In this document: in pieces, positions 27,448 to 36,302 of the stretch
How positions within the stretch are numbered: the first letter of the stretch is position 1
How the letters are laid out: each line of letters starts with the position of its first letter
Assembly (NCBI RefSeq): GCF_004137245.1
Contig: NZ_SDWS01000013.1
Coordinates: forward strand, 1 to 64,000
Source: Nocardioides glacieisoli
GTDB taxonomy: Bacteria > Actinomycetota > Actinomycetes > Propionibacteriales > Nocardioidaceae
Direction: 5' to 3'
DNA: 64,000 nt
The notes under the pieces: generated by a model
Databases searched by the model: none
What the model saw: only the letters and a program-made list of their open reading frames with translations
Told to the model about the DNA's origin: nothing
Translations under genes and position numbers: made by a program

Positions 27448-28031
27448 AGCGCCGCCGCCATCGAGGCGCAGCCCGGGGCCTGCCACCGGTGACACGGGAA
27501 GTCCACCGGCCCACGCTGGTCCGCGATGACTGCGACCGTGTCGATCGGCCAGTCCAGGCGCCCCTGACCGTCGAGGACCGCGGCCTCGGATGCATCGGAG
27601 TGGTTGGGTCGCACCAAGCCCACGCAACTGAGATCGGCGCCGAGCAGCGTCTGGCCGGTGAAGTTGTTGCCGCCATGAGAGGTCAGAATCGTCGTGCCCG
27701 TTCCCAGCGGCAGCAGGGCGAGCTGCTCGTCGTCGACGAGGTCCATGTCGTCGATCACCACCAGGCAGGTTCGGGGGCGGCAGGCGCGTTCGACCTGGCG
27801 ATGTAACTGGTCGGGACGCTCGACGCTGCAGAGCAGGTCGGCCCACTCGCTGGGTGTCTGGGCATAGACGTGCGCGTGCCGCGCTGTGTTGGCCAGCCAC
27901 CAGCGGGTGAGGTAGCGCGCGGTGGTGGTCTTGCCCCGCCCGACGTCGCCGACCAGCAGCAGCGTTCGCGGGTTGCTGATGTCGAACCTGGCGGCTTGGC
28001 CGTCCAAGGTGGTGCCGATGCGTACGTCCAT
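27444..28031 (-). CDS. Small P-loop ATPase of the conjugation operon
   Basis: A 195-residue protein from ATG 28031 (MDVRIGTTLDGQAARFDISN). Walker A is LVGDVGRGKTTTARYL (about 28-43) and Walker B CLVVIDDMDLVDDEQLALL (about 90-108). It resembles the minimal FtsK/HerA-like or TraG-like ATPase domains found upstream of coupling-protein genes in actinobacterial elements, but lacks further domains. It overlaps the following membrane-protein gene by an ATGA junction, implying co-translation. Likely role: energising or regulating DNA transfer. Confidence 0.7.
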   Translation of the reverse strand: MDVRIGTTLDGQAARFDISNPRTLLLVGDVGRGKTTTARYLTRWWLANTARHAHVYAQTPSEWADLLCSVERPDQLHRQVERACRPRTCLVVIDDMDLVDDEQLALLPLGTGTTILTSHGGNNFTGQTLLGADLSCVGLVRPNHSDASEAAVLDGQGRLDWPIDTVAVIADQRGPVDFPCHRWQAPGCASMAAAL

Positions 28032-28124
28032 GCTAGGAAAAGCAACCCGCACTTGCGCAGATCGGACACATAGGCGCCACCGATTCACCGACTGCTGTTG
28101 CACCCCGCTGATGACAGGCGTGGG

Positions 28125-30785
28125 TCATGCGGCCACGGCCGGCATCCCGCCGAGGTCGAACGCCTGCTTGGGCAACGCCCACGTCACAGAGCCACCAGGT
28201 GCGGCGACGTCGGCGAACCCGACGCAGCCGTAGACGCCGTTCGCGGCGCAGCCGTAGTCGTTGCCGAAGATCTTGCCGCCGCCCACGTAGATCGCGACGT
28301 GGCCGACACCGTTGCCGGTGTTGTAGGACACCACGGCACCCACGGGTGGCAGCGGGTCGAGCCCGGTTCCGTGCGATTTGGCTAGCCCGGCGTTGATGAT
28401 GCCCTGTGCGACGTCCTGCCCGTCGCCGTAGCCGCGGCCCACGCCGGGACCGCCGTAGAGCGCGTCGACCACCTTGGGGCACTGGTTGTCGTAGGTGCAG
28501 GGTGCCCCCGAGGTCCACGACAGCCCGCACAGACCGAGAGGGGTGTTCATCATGGCGTCGAGACGGGCCCTGAGCGCCGCCGACAGGTCGCCGCCGACAG
28601 TGATCGGTGACGTGACGCACCTGGAGGCGGCGCCGTTCGTGGCGCTGCCTGCGGTGGCGGCCACCGCTTGGCGGGCGGCGTCGAGGTACTGGTGGTAGTC
28701 GGTGTTCTGGAAGGGGATCCAGTCGGCGAACTTCGCCTCGCCCGACCCGGGCCGCGCGGAGTAGAGCGCGAAGGCGTACCTCGCGTTCAGGGCCGGGTCG
28801 AAGATGTCGGCCGGGGTGTCCCATCCAGGGATCTTGCCTCGGTGCTCTCGGGCGATCTGCCACAGCCCGAAGTGGCTTCGGTTAGCCGCGTCCGGGTTCC
28901 AGCCCGACTCCACGCGGGCGATGGCCACCGCGGTGACCAGGTCCTCCCCACGGAACCCCGCGGCGTGGGCTGCCGAGGCGGCGACGGCCGCGGCGTCGAG
29001 CTCGCCGGTGAGCGTCCCCGCAGGGTCGGACACCGCCACAACGCTGCTGGTCGGGCACGGCGGGCAACCCGCCGGCGTGGTCGCCCGGGGCCCGGTGGGT
29101 GAGCCCGCCCCCGGGCCGGCTCCGTTCATGGCCATCCGCGTGAACAGTGCCGGGTGATCGGAGTGCACCGCGGCCGCACTGATCTCCCAGGTCCTCACGA
29201 CCGTCACGGGCGCGGTGTAGAAGTTGTAGATGACCCCGGAATCCTTGGTGTAGCGGTAGCCGGCCGCCTCCATCCGAGGTGCAGCCGCCTGGGGGCCGTC
29301 CTGGGCGTGCGAGTTCAGGTCGCCACCAACCAGCACCGGCCCGTACGGCGCAAGGACGCCAGCGAGCTCGATCAGGTGATCCATGCCAAGGCCGTACTGC
29401 TCGACGCGGGTCATCGGCGGCGTCCCCCACTGGCGGGGATACCGGTAGGCGTTGGTCATGTGGTGCACCGCGATCACCGAGACCACGGCCCCATCCGTGC
29501 GCTGGAACAACCCCCAGGCTGCATACCGATCCCACAACCTGTCGCGGTCCCGAACGACGACGTGGTCGTCGTCAACGATTTCCACGCGGCCACCGTCGAG
29601 CAGAGTCCAGGTGTCGGTGCGCCACATGATCGCGTTGTTCATCGACTGCTCGCGGCCTCCTGGGGTGTCATCGACCGCCTCCTCGCGGTAGGCGTCATAA
29701 CCCGGCGCGGCCGCGCGCATCTGGCTCAGCGGCACGTCGCGGACCTCGTTGAGGGTGATGAAGTCCGGCGACGGCGCAGCGAGAGCGCGGACACCGGGGT
29801 CGAAGCCACCGCGGGTCTTGATGTTCGCGTTCGCGACCAGCACCTCACCGTCCACCGGGCCACCGGGTGACGCCTCGACGGCAGGCATCACACCTAGACC
29901 AGCGCCGTCCTGCGTCCGGCTGGTCGCGGGACCGGTCAGCTGCGCGGTGGTGTGGACGAACGGATGGTCGGTGTAGCTGTGCGCTCCGTCGTTGGTGCTC
30001 CGGTCGACGACGGTCCCAGAGAAGGCGACGGCGGGGCTACCCATGATCCAGTCGATCTGCTCGTCGTTGGGATTCGCGGTCGACCAGCCACCGGCTAAGG
30101 AGAGGAAGAGTTGCCTGAACCGAGCCCTGTCGTTCATGTCGCCGGTCAGCAGGAGGGGCGTGTTTGGCTCGCTCTCGTGCAACTGCGCAAGGGCCTGCGA
30201 TTCGGTTCGAACGGCGGCGTCTCTCATCGCATCGGTTCCTCCGACAGCGTCGGCCGGATGGTGGGTGTTCAGCACCCAGACGGACCCCAAGTCCCCCCTT
30301 GAGGTGAACCGGACCAACGGGACCTGAATGACCGGACTGCCGTACCTGATTGACACGTAGCGAACCTCATCGACCGTCCACGCTCCGGTCTGATACGCGA
30401 TGGCGTCAGCCGTTGATGGCCTCCCGCGGCGCTTGCCGGCAACGATGTCCCAAGCCCCGCCGGTGGCATTGAGGAACGCCTGGGCCTGCGGCGACTCGAA
30501 CTCCTGAAACCCAACGATCGATGCAGCTGAGGCGCCGATCTTTGTGACCATGTTCGGGACCCGCTCGGCGTACGGCCGCTCGCCGGGATGCGGGTTGGTC
30601 CTGTAGTGCGAGGCGCCCCGCCAGTTGAGGGTGCCGATGCCGAACGACCCGCCCATGGTCGAGTTGACTGTGGGGGCGCAGGCGGCGCGGACGGCCTCGA
30701 TGTTGGCGTTGCCCATGCCGAGCATGAGCAACAGCAGCGGACAGATCAGCACCAGCGGCAGGCTGAGCAGGATGGCCTTCTTCAC
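28125..30785 (-). CDS. Secreted protein: two EEP nuclease-fold domains, SLT lysozyme and CHAP amidase
   Basis: 886 residues from GTG 30785 (numbering from here). A signal anchor covers about 2-22. The first endonuclease/exonuclease/phosphatase (EEP) domain, about 45-283, has GIGTLNW, FQEFE (Glu), NTHHP (His), TGDMND and YTDHPF. The second, about 313-555, has VANANI, TLNEVRD, VHHMTNA, GGDLNSH and HSDHPAL. Both keep the DNase I-type catalytic set. A lytic-transglycosylase domain follows with catalytic Glu near 626 (ARVESGWNP), then a CHAP/NlpC-like amidase with Cys 769 and His 829 (GVGHVAIYVGGG). The last two are the usual wall-piercing enzymes of conjugation. Fusion to two nuclease-fold domains is unusual. 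Confidence 0.85.
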   Translation of the reverse strand: MKKAILLSLPLVLICPLLLLMLGMGNANIEAVRAACAPTVNSTMGGSFGIGTLNWRGASHYRTNPHPGERPYAERVPNMVTKIGASAASIVGFQEFESPQAQAFLNATGGAWDIVAGKRRGRPSTADAIAYQTGAWTVDEVRYVSIRYGSPVIQVPLVRFTSRGDLGSVWVLNTHHPADAVGGTDAMRDAAVRTESQALAQLHESEPNTPLLLTGDMNDRARFRQLFLSLAGGWSTANPNDEQIDWIMGSPAVAFSGTVVDRSTNDGAHSYTDHPFVHTTAQLTGPATSRTQDGAGLGVMPAVEASPGGPVDGEVLVANANIKTRGGFDPGVRALAAPSPDFITLNEVRDVPLSQMRAAAPGYDAYREEAVDDTPGGREQSMNNAIMWRTDTWTLLDGGRVEIVDDDHVVVRDRDRLWDRYAAWGLFQRTDGAVVSVIAVHHMTNAYRYPRQWGTPPMTRVEQYGLGMDHLIELAGVLAPYGPVLVGGDLNSHAQDGPQAAAPRMEAAGYRYTKDSGVIYNFYTAPVTVVRTWEISAAAVHSDHPALFTRMAMNGAGPGAGSPTGPRATTPAGCPPCPTSSVVAVSDPAGTLTGELDAAAVAASAAHAAGFRGEDLVTAVAIARVESGWNPDAANRSHFGLWQIAREHRGKIPGWDTPADIFDPALNARYAFALYSARPGSGEAKFADWIPFQNTDYHQYLDAARQAVAATAGSATNGAASRCVTSPITVGGDLSAALRARLDAMMNTPLGLCGLSWTSGAPCTYDNQCPKVVDALYGGPGVGRGYGDGQDVAQGIINAGLAKSHGTGLDPLPPVGAVVSYNTGNGVGHVAIYVGGGKIFGNDYGCAANGVYGCVGFADVAAPGGSVTWALPKQAFDLGGMPAVAA

Positions 30786-31039
30786 GACTGCGCCCCCCTC
30801 GGGAGCCAATCTCTAGGAACTACGACCTCTTCGGACTCAGCGTCGAAGGCGCCACCCGCTACAGGAAGACCGTCGAGCCCCCCGACCTGAGGAACGAAGA
30901 CCAACCTGGCGCCCGGCCATGACCGTGTTTGTACGTACCGCGCGGCGCGGGTCGAGAGCTGTCGCAACGTCCTCACACCACGGATAAGCAACCGCGGCGC
31001 GCGCGAATCGGACACCCTGGCGCTGCGGACTTTGGTCAC
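30782..31039 (-). CDS. Small hypothetical protein upstream of the EEP/SLT/CHAP gene
   Basis: An 85-residue frame from GTG 31039 whose stop overlaps the next GTG start (GTGA), in line with the operon style here. The middle and end (TRSWPGARLVFVPQVGGLDG, FDAESEEVVVPRDWLPRGAQ) look like a real protein. No signal peptide or family is recognised. The start is not supported by a clear Shine-Dalgarno site. It may be the C-terminal stub of a longer lost transfer gene. Confidence 0.4.
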   Translation of the reverse strand: MTKVRSARVSDSRAPRLLIRGVRTLRQLSTRAARYVQTRSWPGARLVFVPQVGGLDGLPVAGGAFDAESEEVVVPRDWLPRGAQS

Positions 31040-31060
31040 GAGCCGCAGCGTGGCGGCTCA

Positions 31061-31150
31061 GCGTCCCCGCATCCGTCCCCCTGAACCGTCGAATGGCGGG
31101 GGGACGCGGCGCCCCACCCTGGGTTTATGCAGGTGAGGCAGCGTCCCCCC
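31061..31150. repeat. GCGTCCCC repeat cluster with 10-bp inverted repeat
   Basis: GCGTCCCC occurs at 31061-31068, CGTCCCCC at 31074-31081 and GCGTCCCCCC at 31141-31150. The complement, GGGGGGACGC, is at 31098-31107. The last two form a perfect 10-bp inverted repeat around a 33-base loop; 31074-31081 can also pair with 31099-31106, so two alternative hairpins are possible. The region is upstream of the last element gene and of the small zinc-ribbon gene. It may be a binding-site array, terminator-like structure or element boundary. Confidence 0.55.
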
Positions 31151-31309
31151 GAAACATCCAGGAGATTCCGGAGCCGGTGGCTCGAGTTGTAGAGGAGGAG
31201 TTCCCGCAAGCGGATCCTGAATCGGGTCGGTCTCTCATCCGGGAATCGGATTGAGCAGCGTTAGGCTGGGCTCGCGCGGGCAGGTGCCACCGTCGGCGGG
31301 GGAGGTCTG

Positions 31310-31495
31310 GTGACTACTTCTGACTCAGGCTTGAGGACGTGCCCCGAATGCGATGCGCGCGTGGCACTGTTGCGCGGCCGGTGGTTGATGGTGCATCGCG
31401 ATGGCAACGTTGACTCAGAGGGTCCTGGCCCCCCACGTCGCTGTCCGGGAAGCTTGTTGCAGGTAGAGCTACCGCCACGGGCGGACCGTCGTTGA
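31310..31495 (+). CDS. Small zinc-ribbon-like protein
   Basis: A 61-residue protein (MTTSDSGLRTCPECDARVAL) with a CPEC pair at residues 11-14, a His near 29 (LMVHRDGN) and a Cys in RRCPGSLL near 45, forming a CxxC...H...C potential zinc site. Short CPxC...H...CPGS proteins of this size are common in actinobacteria and their mobile elements; function is unknown. It has a plausible GGGGGAGG-type ribosome-binding site just upstream of the start. Confidence 0.65.
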   Translation: MTTSDSGLRTCPECDARVALLRGRWLMVHRDGNVDSEGPGPPRRCPGSLLQVELPPRADRR

Positions 31496-32005
31496 GTATC
31501 TCAGGTCCGGCGGGCGGCGTACCGACGTCGATGTACCGCCGTTGCTGGTGGCGGCTCGGCACAGCGACATCGAAACCGAGATGAAGCGTGAGTCGTGATC
31601 GCGACGCCCTCTCACGTCCAAGTTGCCCGCCGACTTCGCCAGTGCACGCTCCGGGCGCGACGTGTTCGTGAAGCGTGTTGGCAGCGGGATCGCGCACCGG
31701 GTCGTCGGCGAGCCCACCCGGCACCGGGTCGCTCCCAGTCCCCATCCGGACACCGGGTCGTGTTGCGTCGAAACAATCCAGGCAATCACGCCCGGTGGTG
31801 TTGACGAACTTGGCGAGGCGGTTGAGGCGGCGACGTCAGGTGACGGCTCGAAGAAGTCGTGAGCGTCGGGAGCCACGTGAGGCCCGGGTGGCTCGATTTG
31901 CCCAGACTGTGCTTGGGCCTGGCAACGTCATAGGATGAGCGTCCCGGATGTTGGTTGAGAAGCAGCCCGTTCTGCTGGGGTGGAACTGAGTAGGAAGCAG
32001 TTCGC
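31496..32005 (+). other. 510-bp region without a clear gene
   Basis: No confident gene. One plus-strand frame, 31623-31862, ends in a gene-like stretch (CVETIQAITPGGVDELGEAV) but starts without support and contains Pro/His/Arg-rich shadow-like sequence. It could be a decayed small gene. The promoter of the GAF-ANTAR regulator should lie in its right-hand end. Confidence 0.3.
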
Positions 32006-32779
32006 GTGAGTCTTTCGGTCCCGCTCCTGTCGCAGTCGATGACACTGATCGCTTCAGCGCTCTCACCATCTGAGTTGCTGGATGGTTTGCATGATGCCGC
32101 GCGCGCGATGGGAGCCGAGGCGACAGCGCTCGGGATCGTCCGAGACGACGAGATCCACCACTTTGCGCGCGGTTTCGATGCAGCGGTGGTCCAGAGGTTC
32201 GCCTTGATCCCGCTTTCTGTAGCTCTGCCGGGGCCTTTCACGGTGCGGGCCGGGGTCCCTCAGTTCCTCGTCGATCGTGCTTCAACTTTCGATCGGTTTC
32301 CTGACGCTGTCGCGGTGATTGAGGCTAGCGACTACGGGGCGGCGGCCTGCTTGCCCTTGGTCCGCGGCGGCTCCGTGTTCGGTTACGTGGCGATGCACTA
32401 CGTCGGATCTCGCGAGTTCGATGCGGCCGACCAGTTTCTGCTCACGACCGTGACCGCCGCTGTCGCAGGAACAGCGTCGCGCATCCTGGCCGACGATCCC
32501 ACTGTGGAGTCCGCGCGTGGGTCTACCGATCACGAGCTACTGAGACTACGAGCAGAGGTGGCGGGGTTGACCGACGCGCTCGCATCGCGAGCCGTGATCG
32601 AGCAGGCCAAAGGCATTCTCATGAACCGTTACCAGATCTCGCCGGGTGCTGCCTGGAGACTTTTGGTGCGTGTCTCGAACGCGACCAACGTCAAGGTTCG
32701 TGTGTTGGCCGAACAGTGCGTTATGCAAGGAGTGGACGCTGTTCCTGCTCTCACACTCGATGAGTCCCAGCAGCCATGA
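32006..32779 (+). CDS. GAF-ANTAR transcription antitermination regulator
   Basis: A 257-residue protein. Residues about 10-165 form a GAF-type sensor domain (SQSMTLIASALSPSELLDGL at the start, ACLPLVRGGSVFGYVAMHYV near the middle). The C terminus, about 180-235, is an ANTAR RNA-binding domain: LRAEVAGLTDALASRAVIEQ, AKGILMNRY and AWRLLVRVSNATNVKVRVLA. ANTAR proteins bind paired hairpins in mRNA leaders to prevent termination. It likely senses a small ligand or stress signal and was probably paired with the PAS protein encoded downstream. Confidence 0.9.
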   Translation: MSLSVPLLSQSMTLIASALSPSELLDGLHDAARAMGAEATALGIVRDDEIHHFARGFDAAVVQRFALIPLSVALPGPFTVRAGVPQFLVDRASTFDRFPDAVAVIEASDYGAAACLPLVRGGSVFGYVAMHYVGSREFDAADQFLLTTVTAAVAGTASRILADDPTVESARGSTDHELLRLRAEVAGLTDALASRAVIEQAKGILMNRYQISPGAAWRLLVRVSNATNVKVRVLAEQCVMQGVDAVPALTLDESQQP

Positions 32780-32993
32780 CGACCTCATTGTCGGAACTCG
32801 CGAGCCAACCATCCACCGACGCAGCCGTCTAATCCTTGGCCCCCTGCGGTGAGTTCAGGGGCGATCTTCGTTCTGGTGTGCGGCGGGACACGGATCCGCC
32901 GCTGACGTCGTGGTGTTCTCGGACCACGCACATGGAGTATCGCTGGCACTTACACTCGCGGCGAGAGTGTCGAGTGGAGGGGGCGTCTCGGTG

Positions 32994-33446
32994 ATGGGCG
33001 TGAGCCACGACGGGCCGCATGGGGATCTGTTGCGGCGGTTGGTCGACCAGCTGCCGGGGATGGTGGCCTATTGGGACCCCGACCTTCGCCTCGTGCTCGC
33101 CAACGCCGCCTACTGCACCTTCGTGGGACGTCCGGCCGAGGGGTTGCACGGCCAGCACTTCTCGGCGGTGCTCGGCGAGGAGGTGTATCGGGCGAACCTG
33201 CCACACCTCCAGGGCGCCCTGTCCGGGGAACCGCAGGTGTTCGAACGCACCCTGTCCGACGGGCTCGGGGTGACCCGCCACGCGGAGGTCTCCTACGGCC
33301 CTGACGTCGTCGACGGCCAGGTTGAGGGGATCTTCGCGCTGATTACCGATGTCACGCCGCGGGTGGAGGCGCAGAGGGATCTCGATGAGGCCCAGGAACT
33401 CGCCGGACTCGCGAGCTGGACGTTCAGGCCGGCCGAGGAGACGTGA
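32994..33446 (+). pseudogene. PAS-domain protein truncated by an IS element
   Basis: From ATG 32994 (GTG 32991 also possible) the frame encodes a PAS_4-type domain: LLRRLVDQLPGMVAYWDPDL, LVLANAAYCTFVG, then ALITDVTPRVEAQRDLDEAQ, the usual coil that links PAS to an output domain. A second PAS-like start (ELAGLASWTFRPAEE) is cut off: the TGA stop (33444-33446) is the first three bases of the IS left end. No matching 3' part exists on the other side of the IS. It was probably a PAS-PAS or PAS-ANTAR/GGDEF sensor. Confidence 0.8.
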
Positions 33447-33472
33447 ACCGCCCCGGCGTGTCCGGAGACTTT

Positions 33473-34463
33473 CTAGTTTGAGACTCCAGCGATTGCTGGG
33501 GTCTGGTGGTGAGCGTAGTGAGCTTGCTCGGCCTCGACTGGCGTGAGGTCGTCGCCGTACTCGAAGGGTCGGCGGTGGTTGAACCAGTCGACCCACTCGG
33601 CTGTCGCGATCTCGAGGTCGTCGAAGCCCTTCCACGGCCGCCTCGGCTTGATCAGTTCGGTCTTGTAGAGCCCGATCACCGACTCGGCCAGGGCGTTGTC
33701 GTAGGACGAGCCCACCGCTCCGGTCGACGGCTTGATCCCGGCAGCGTCCAGGTGTTCGGAGTAGGCGACGGACAGGTACTGGACCCCGTGGTCGTGATGC
33801 GCGATCAGACCGGCCAAGTCTTTGCCTTCACGCTGTCGGGTCCAGATCGCCTGCTCGACCGCATCGACGACCAGCTGGCTGGTCATCGTGGTCGCCACCG
33901 ACCAGCCCAGGATCCTGCGGGCGTAGGCGTCGATGACGAACGCGGTGTAGCACCAGCCCGACCACGTCGAGACATACGTGAAGTCCGCGACCCACAGGCG
34001 ATCTGGTGCCAGCGGTGCGAAGTTGCGGTCAACCAGATCCAGCGGCTTGGGCGCCTTCGGGTCGCTGATCGTGGTCCGCTTGACCTTCCCGCGCACCGCA
34101 CCAGCCAGGCCCATCTCGCCCATCAGCCGCTCCACGGTGCAGCGCGCGATCGGCGGCTCCCCGGCTGGCCGCTCGCGGTTCAACGTCAGCCACACCTTCC
34201 GGGCGCCGTAGACGCCGTAGTTCGCGGCATGGACCGCGGCGATCCTGGCCTTCAGCTCCCCGTCCCGCGCCTCGCGGGAGGTGGGCTTGCGGGAGCGGTG
34301 CTCGTAGTAGGTCGCGGGGGCGATCTTGCAGCCCAGCTCGGTGAGCTGGTCGCAGATCGACTCGACACCCCATCGCAGACCGTCGCCGTCGCGGACACCG
34401 ACGTGCTCGTCGATGTAGGCCACGATCAGCGCTGTGGCCGGTCGAGTTCGGCCGCGAAGAAAA
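33473..34463 (-). CDS. IS3-family OrfB transposase (DDE)
   Basis: Begins around the TTTTC slip site and reads RPATALIVAYIDEHVGVRDG, an HTH_21 region (YGVYGARKVWLTLNRE), then the rve integrase core: DRLWVADFTYVSTWSGW (first Asp), HHDHGVQYLSVAYSEHL (second Asp) and DNALAESVIGLYKTELI (Glu). All three catalytic acids are present, so the transposase looks intact. It is normally made as an OrfAB fusion by frameshifting. Confidence 0.92.
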
Positions 34464-34752
34464 CCGATGCGCTCTTGAGGATCGCGTTGGCCCGCTTCAG
34501 CTCGGCGTTCTCCCGCTTCAACCGCTTCAGCTCCGCCGACTCCTCCGAGGTCATCCCGGGCCGCTGGCCGGCGTCGACCTCGGCCTGGCGACACCACTTC
34601 CGGATCGTCTCCGGTGTCCCGACGCCCAGCAGCTCGGCGACCTTCGTCATCGCCGCCCACTCCGACTCGTGGTCGGCCCTGATCTCGGTGACCATCCGGA
34701 CCGCCCGCTCACGCAGCTCGGCCGGGTACCTCTTCGGCGTACTCCCTGACAT
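34426..34752 (-). CDS. IS3-family OrfA
   Basis: A 108-residue HTH protein (MSGSTPKRYPAELRERAVRM) with a transposase_8-type helix-turn-helix (VAELLGVGTPETIRKWCRQA) and a C-terminal leucine zipper (LKRLKRENAELKRANAILKS). It ends FFAAELDRPQR, typical of the IS51/IS3 groups. The OrfA and OrfB frames overlap. A TTTTC run (minus strand, 34463-34459) is a plausible slippery site for the -1 shift that produces the fused transposase. Confidence 0.9.
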   Translation of the reverse strand: MSGSTPKRYPAELRERAVRMVTEIRADHESEWAAMTKVAELLGVGTPETIRKWCRQAEVDAGQRPGMTSEESAELKRLKRENAELKRANAILKSASVFFAAELDRPQR

Positions 34753-34907
34753 GACTCCAACCTTCCCAACGAATGGAGTCTCCGGACTTGCCGGGGCGGT
34801 TCAGGTCTCGGGGCGCTCCAGCGCGGGGCACAGGCTAGGGGCTGGAGGTGTGTCCGGGTGTGTCCGGGATCGGCCAGGCGTGACGCTTGGGCGGTTGAGT
34901 GGGCGCC

Positions 34908-36257
34908 ATGTCAAAAGTTATCCGAATGAGCCGTGTCTGGTCGTGCCTGGTCGCCGTTAGCTTGGTGGGCACATTCGGGTCGTCCGCCCATGCGTCCACG
35001 CTGGGCGGCCCGCCCCGGGCAGGTGCTCACACGGCGGTCGCGATGCAGGGCGGCCAGTACGTGGAGGCTGCTCGCTGGCTCACCGATGGGCGTCCGAACG
35101 CGATCGCCATTGGTCCTGACGGGTCGGTCGTGGTGACGCAGGCGACGGACGACAAGGTCAGCCGGTTCGATCAGCGTGGCACTCTGCTCGGCACCTTCGC
35201 ACTCGGCTTCGGTTATCCCTACGGCGTGGCCGTGGACCCTGCCGGGCAGGTGCACGTCACCCAGTACTCGGGGTTCGACTCCACAGCCCAGGTCCACATG
35301 TACTCCTCCGCAGGAGGGCACCTGCGCAGCTACGGGGTCCCTGAAGGCGCTTCCACGCAGTTCAGCCCCTGGGGGATGGCACTGCACCCCGACGGCACCG
35401 CGTTCGTCGCCAACCCGGTCGGGGCCGACGTCCAGCTCGTCCGGCCTGACGGCTCCTGGGGTGGGCGTCTGGGAGGTCCGGGGTCTGGACCTGGGCAGTT
35501 CGACGGGCCTCGTGACGTAGCGTTGGGCAACGGCAGCCTCTACGTCGTTGACACTGGCAACCGCCGCGTCCAGCGGTTCGATCCGACCACGGGCGAGCTT
35601 CAGGCAATCTGGGGCCAGTCCGGCTATGGCGAGGGTCAGTTCCTCAACCCCCAGTCGATCGATGTCGCCCCCGATGGTCGGGTGCTCGTGCTCGACCGCA
35701 ACGGGCCGGACGCCGCGGTGCTCAACCAGTTCACCGCCGCAGGCGACTTCCTGGGCCGCACGACGTTGCCGCTGTCCCAGGCGTTCGCCATGGCGGTCGA
35801 CGCAGCCGGGGCGGTGTACGTCACCGGGCTGGTCTCCTATCCCAGCGGCGGCTGGGGTGTGCTCAAGGTTGTGCCGTCGGATGCTTCCCCGACCCCGCCC
35901 CCGACCTCTCCTCCGATGCCGCCCCCGACCTCTCCTCCGATGCCGCCCACGGCCTCGAAGGCAAAGGTCATGCCCAAGCGCATCGACGCAGTGAAGTCTC
36001 GCCAGCGAGCCACCATGAGGATCGCCTGCTCGGCAGGCACCACCCGCTGCGCCGGGAAGGTCAAGGTCCAACAGAACGGCAAGATCTTGGCCCGAGGCAC
36101 GTACACGGTGGCCGCTGGCCGGAAGGCGAAAGCCGCTGTCCGGCTGACCGCCCCGGCCCGAAGGCTCCTAAGCGCCCGGAAGTCGGTCAAGGTCCGGCTG
36201 CGACTTCAGGCGACGACAGGCGTGGGTGGGACGACGCGGATCCGGCTTACCAGGTGA
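34908..36257 (+). CDS. Secreted NHL-repeat beta-propeller protein
   Basis: 449 residues from ATG 34908 (MSKVIRMSRVWSCLVAVSLV), with an Ala-X-Ala-type signal peptide ending near residue 29 (SSAHA). Residues about 55-325 hold about five to six NHL-type blades (RPNAIAIGPDGSVVVTQATD, YPYGVAVDPAGQVHVTQ, GPRDVALGNGSLYVVDTGNR, NPQSIDVAPDGRVLVLD). A PTSPPMPP tandem linker follows near 330-350, then a basic C-terminal domain (about 355-449) seen on many actinobacterial exoproteins. It is probably an extracellular binding or scaffolding protein; ligand unknown. Confidence 0.85.
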   Translation: MSKVIRMSRVWSCLVAVSLVGTFGSSAHASTLGGPPRAGAHTAVAMQGGQYVEAARWLTDGRPNAIAIGPDGSVVVTQATDDKVSRFDQRGTLLGTFALGFGYPYGVAVDPAGQVHVTQYSGFDSTAQVHMYSSAGGHLRSYGVPEGASTQFSPWGMALHPDGTAFVANPVGADVQLVRPDGSWGGRLGGPGSGPGQFDGPRDVALGNGSLYVVDTGNRRVQRFDPTTGELQAIWGQSGYGEGQFLNPQSIDVAPDGRVLVLDRNGPDAAVLNQFTAAGDFLGRTTLPLSQAFAMAVDAAGAVYVTGLVSYPSGGWGVLKVVPSDASPTPPPTSPPMPPPTSPPMPPTASKAKVMPKRIDAVKSRQRATMRIACSAGTTRCAGKVKVQQNGKILARGTYTVAAGRKAKAAVRLTAPARRLLSARKSVKVRLRLQATTGVGGTTRIRLTR

Positions 36258-36302
36258 ACGCGCCCCCGGGACCGGCAAGCCGTGCACGCTGACTGATGAC
36301 CG

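Larger units (their letters stand above)
33444..34803 (-). mobile_element. Complete IS3-family insertion sequence, 1360 bp
   Basis: The ends are 26-bp terminal inverted repeats, 33444-33469 and 34778-34803, identical at 24 of 26 positions and beginning TGAACCGCCCCGGC. They enclose an OrfA/OrfB pair on the minus strand with a likely programmed -1 frameshift. No 3-bp target duplication is visible (ACG on the left, GGT on the right), and the interrupted PAS gene does not resume on the right, so a deletion next to the element probably followed insertion. Confidence 0.92.

Noticed and set aside
25442..27676. 744-codon start for the coupling protein
   Set aside because: The first 250 codons mirror the membrane and ATPase genes; ATG 26923 overlaps the upstream stop and starts the conserved part.
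33506..34960. 484-codon plus-strand open frame over the IS element
   Set aside because: Antisense to OrfA/OrfB, which have all DDE residues and terminal inverted repeats.
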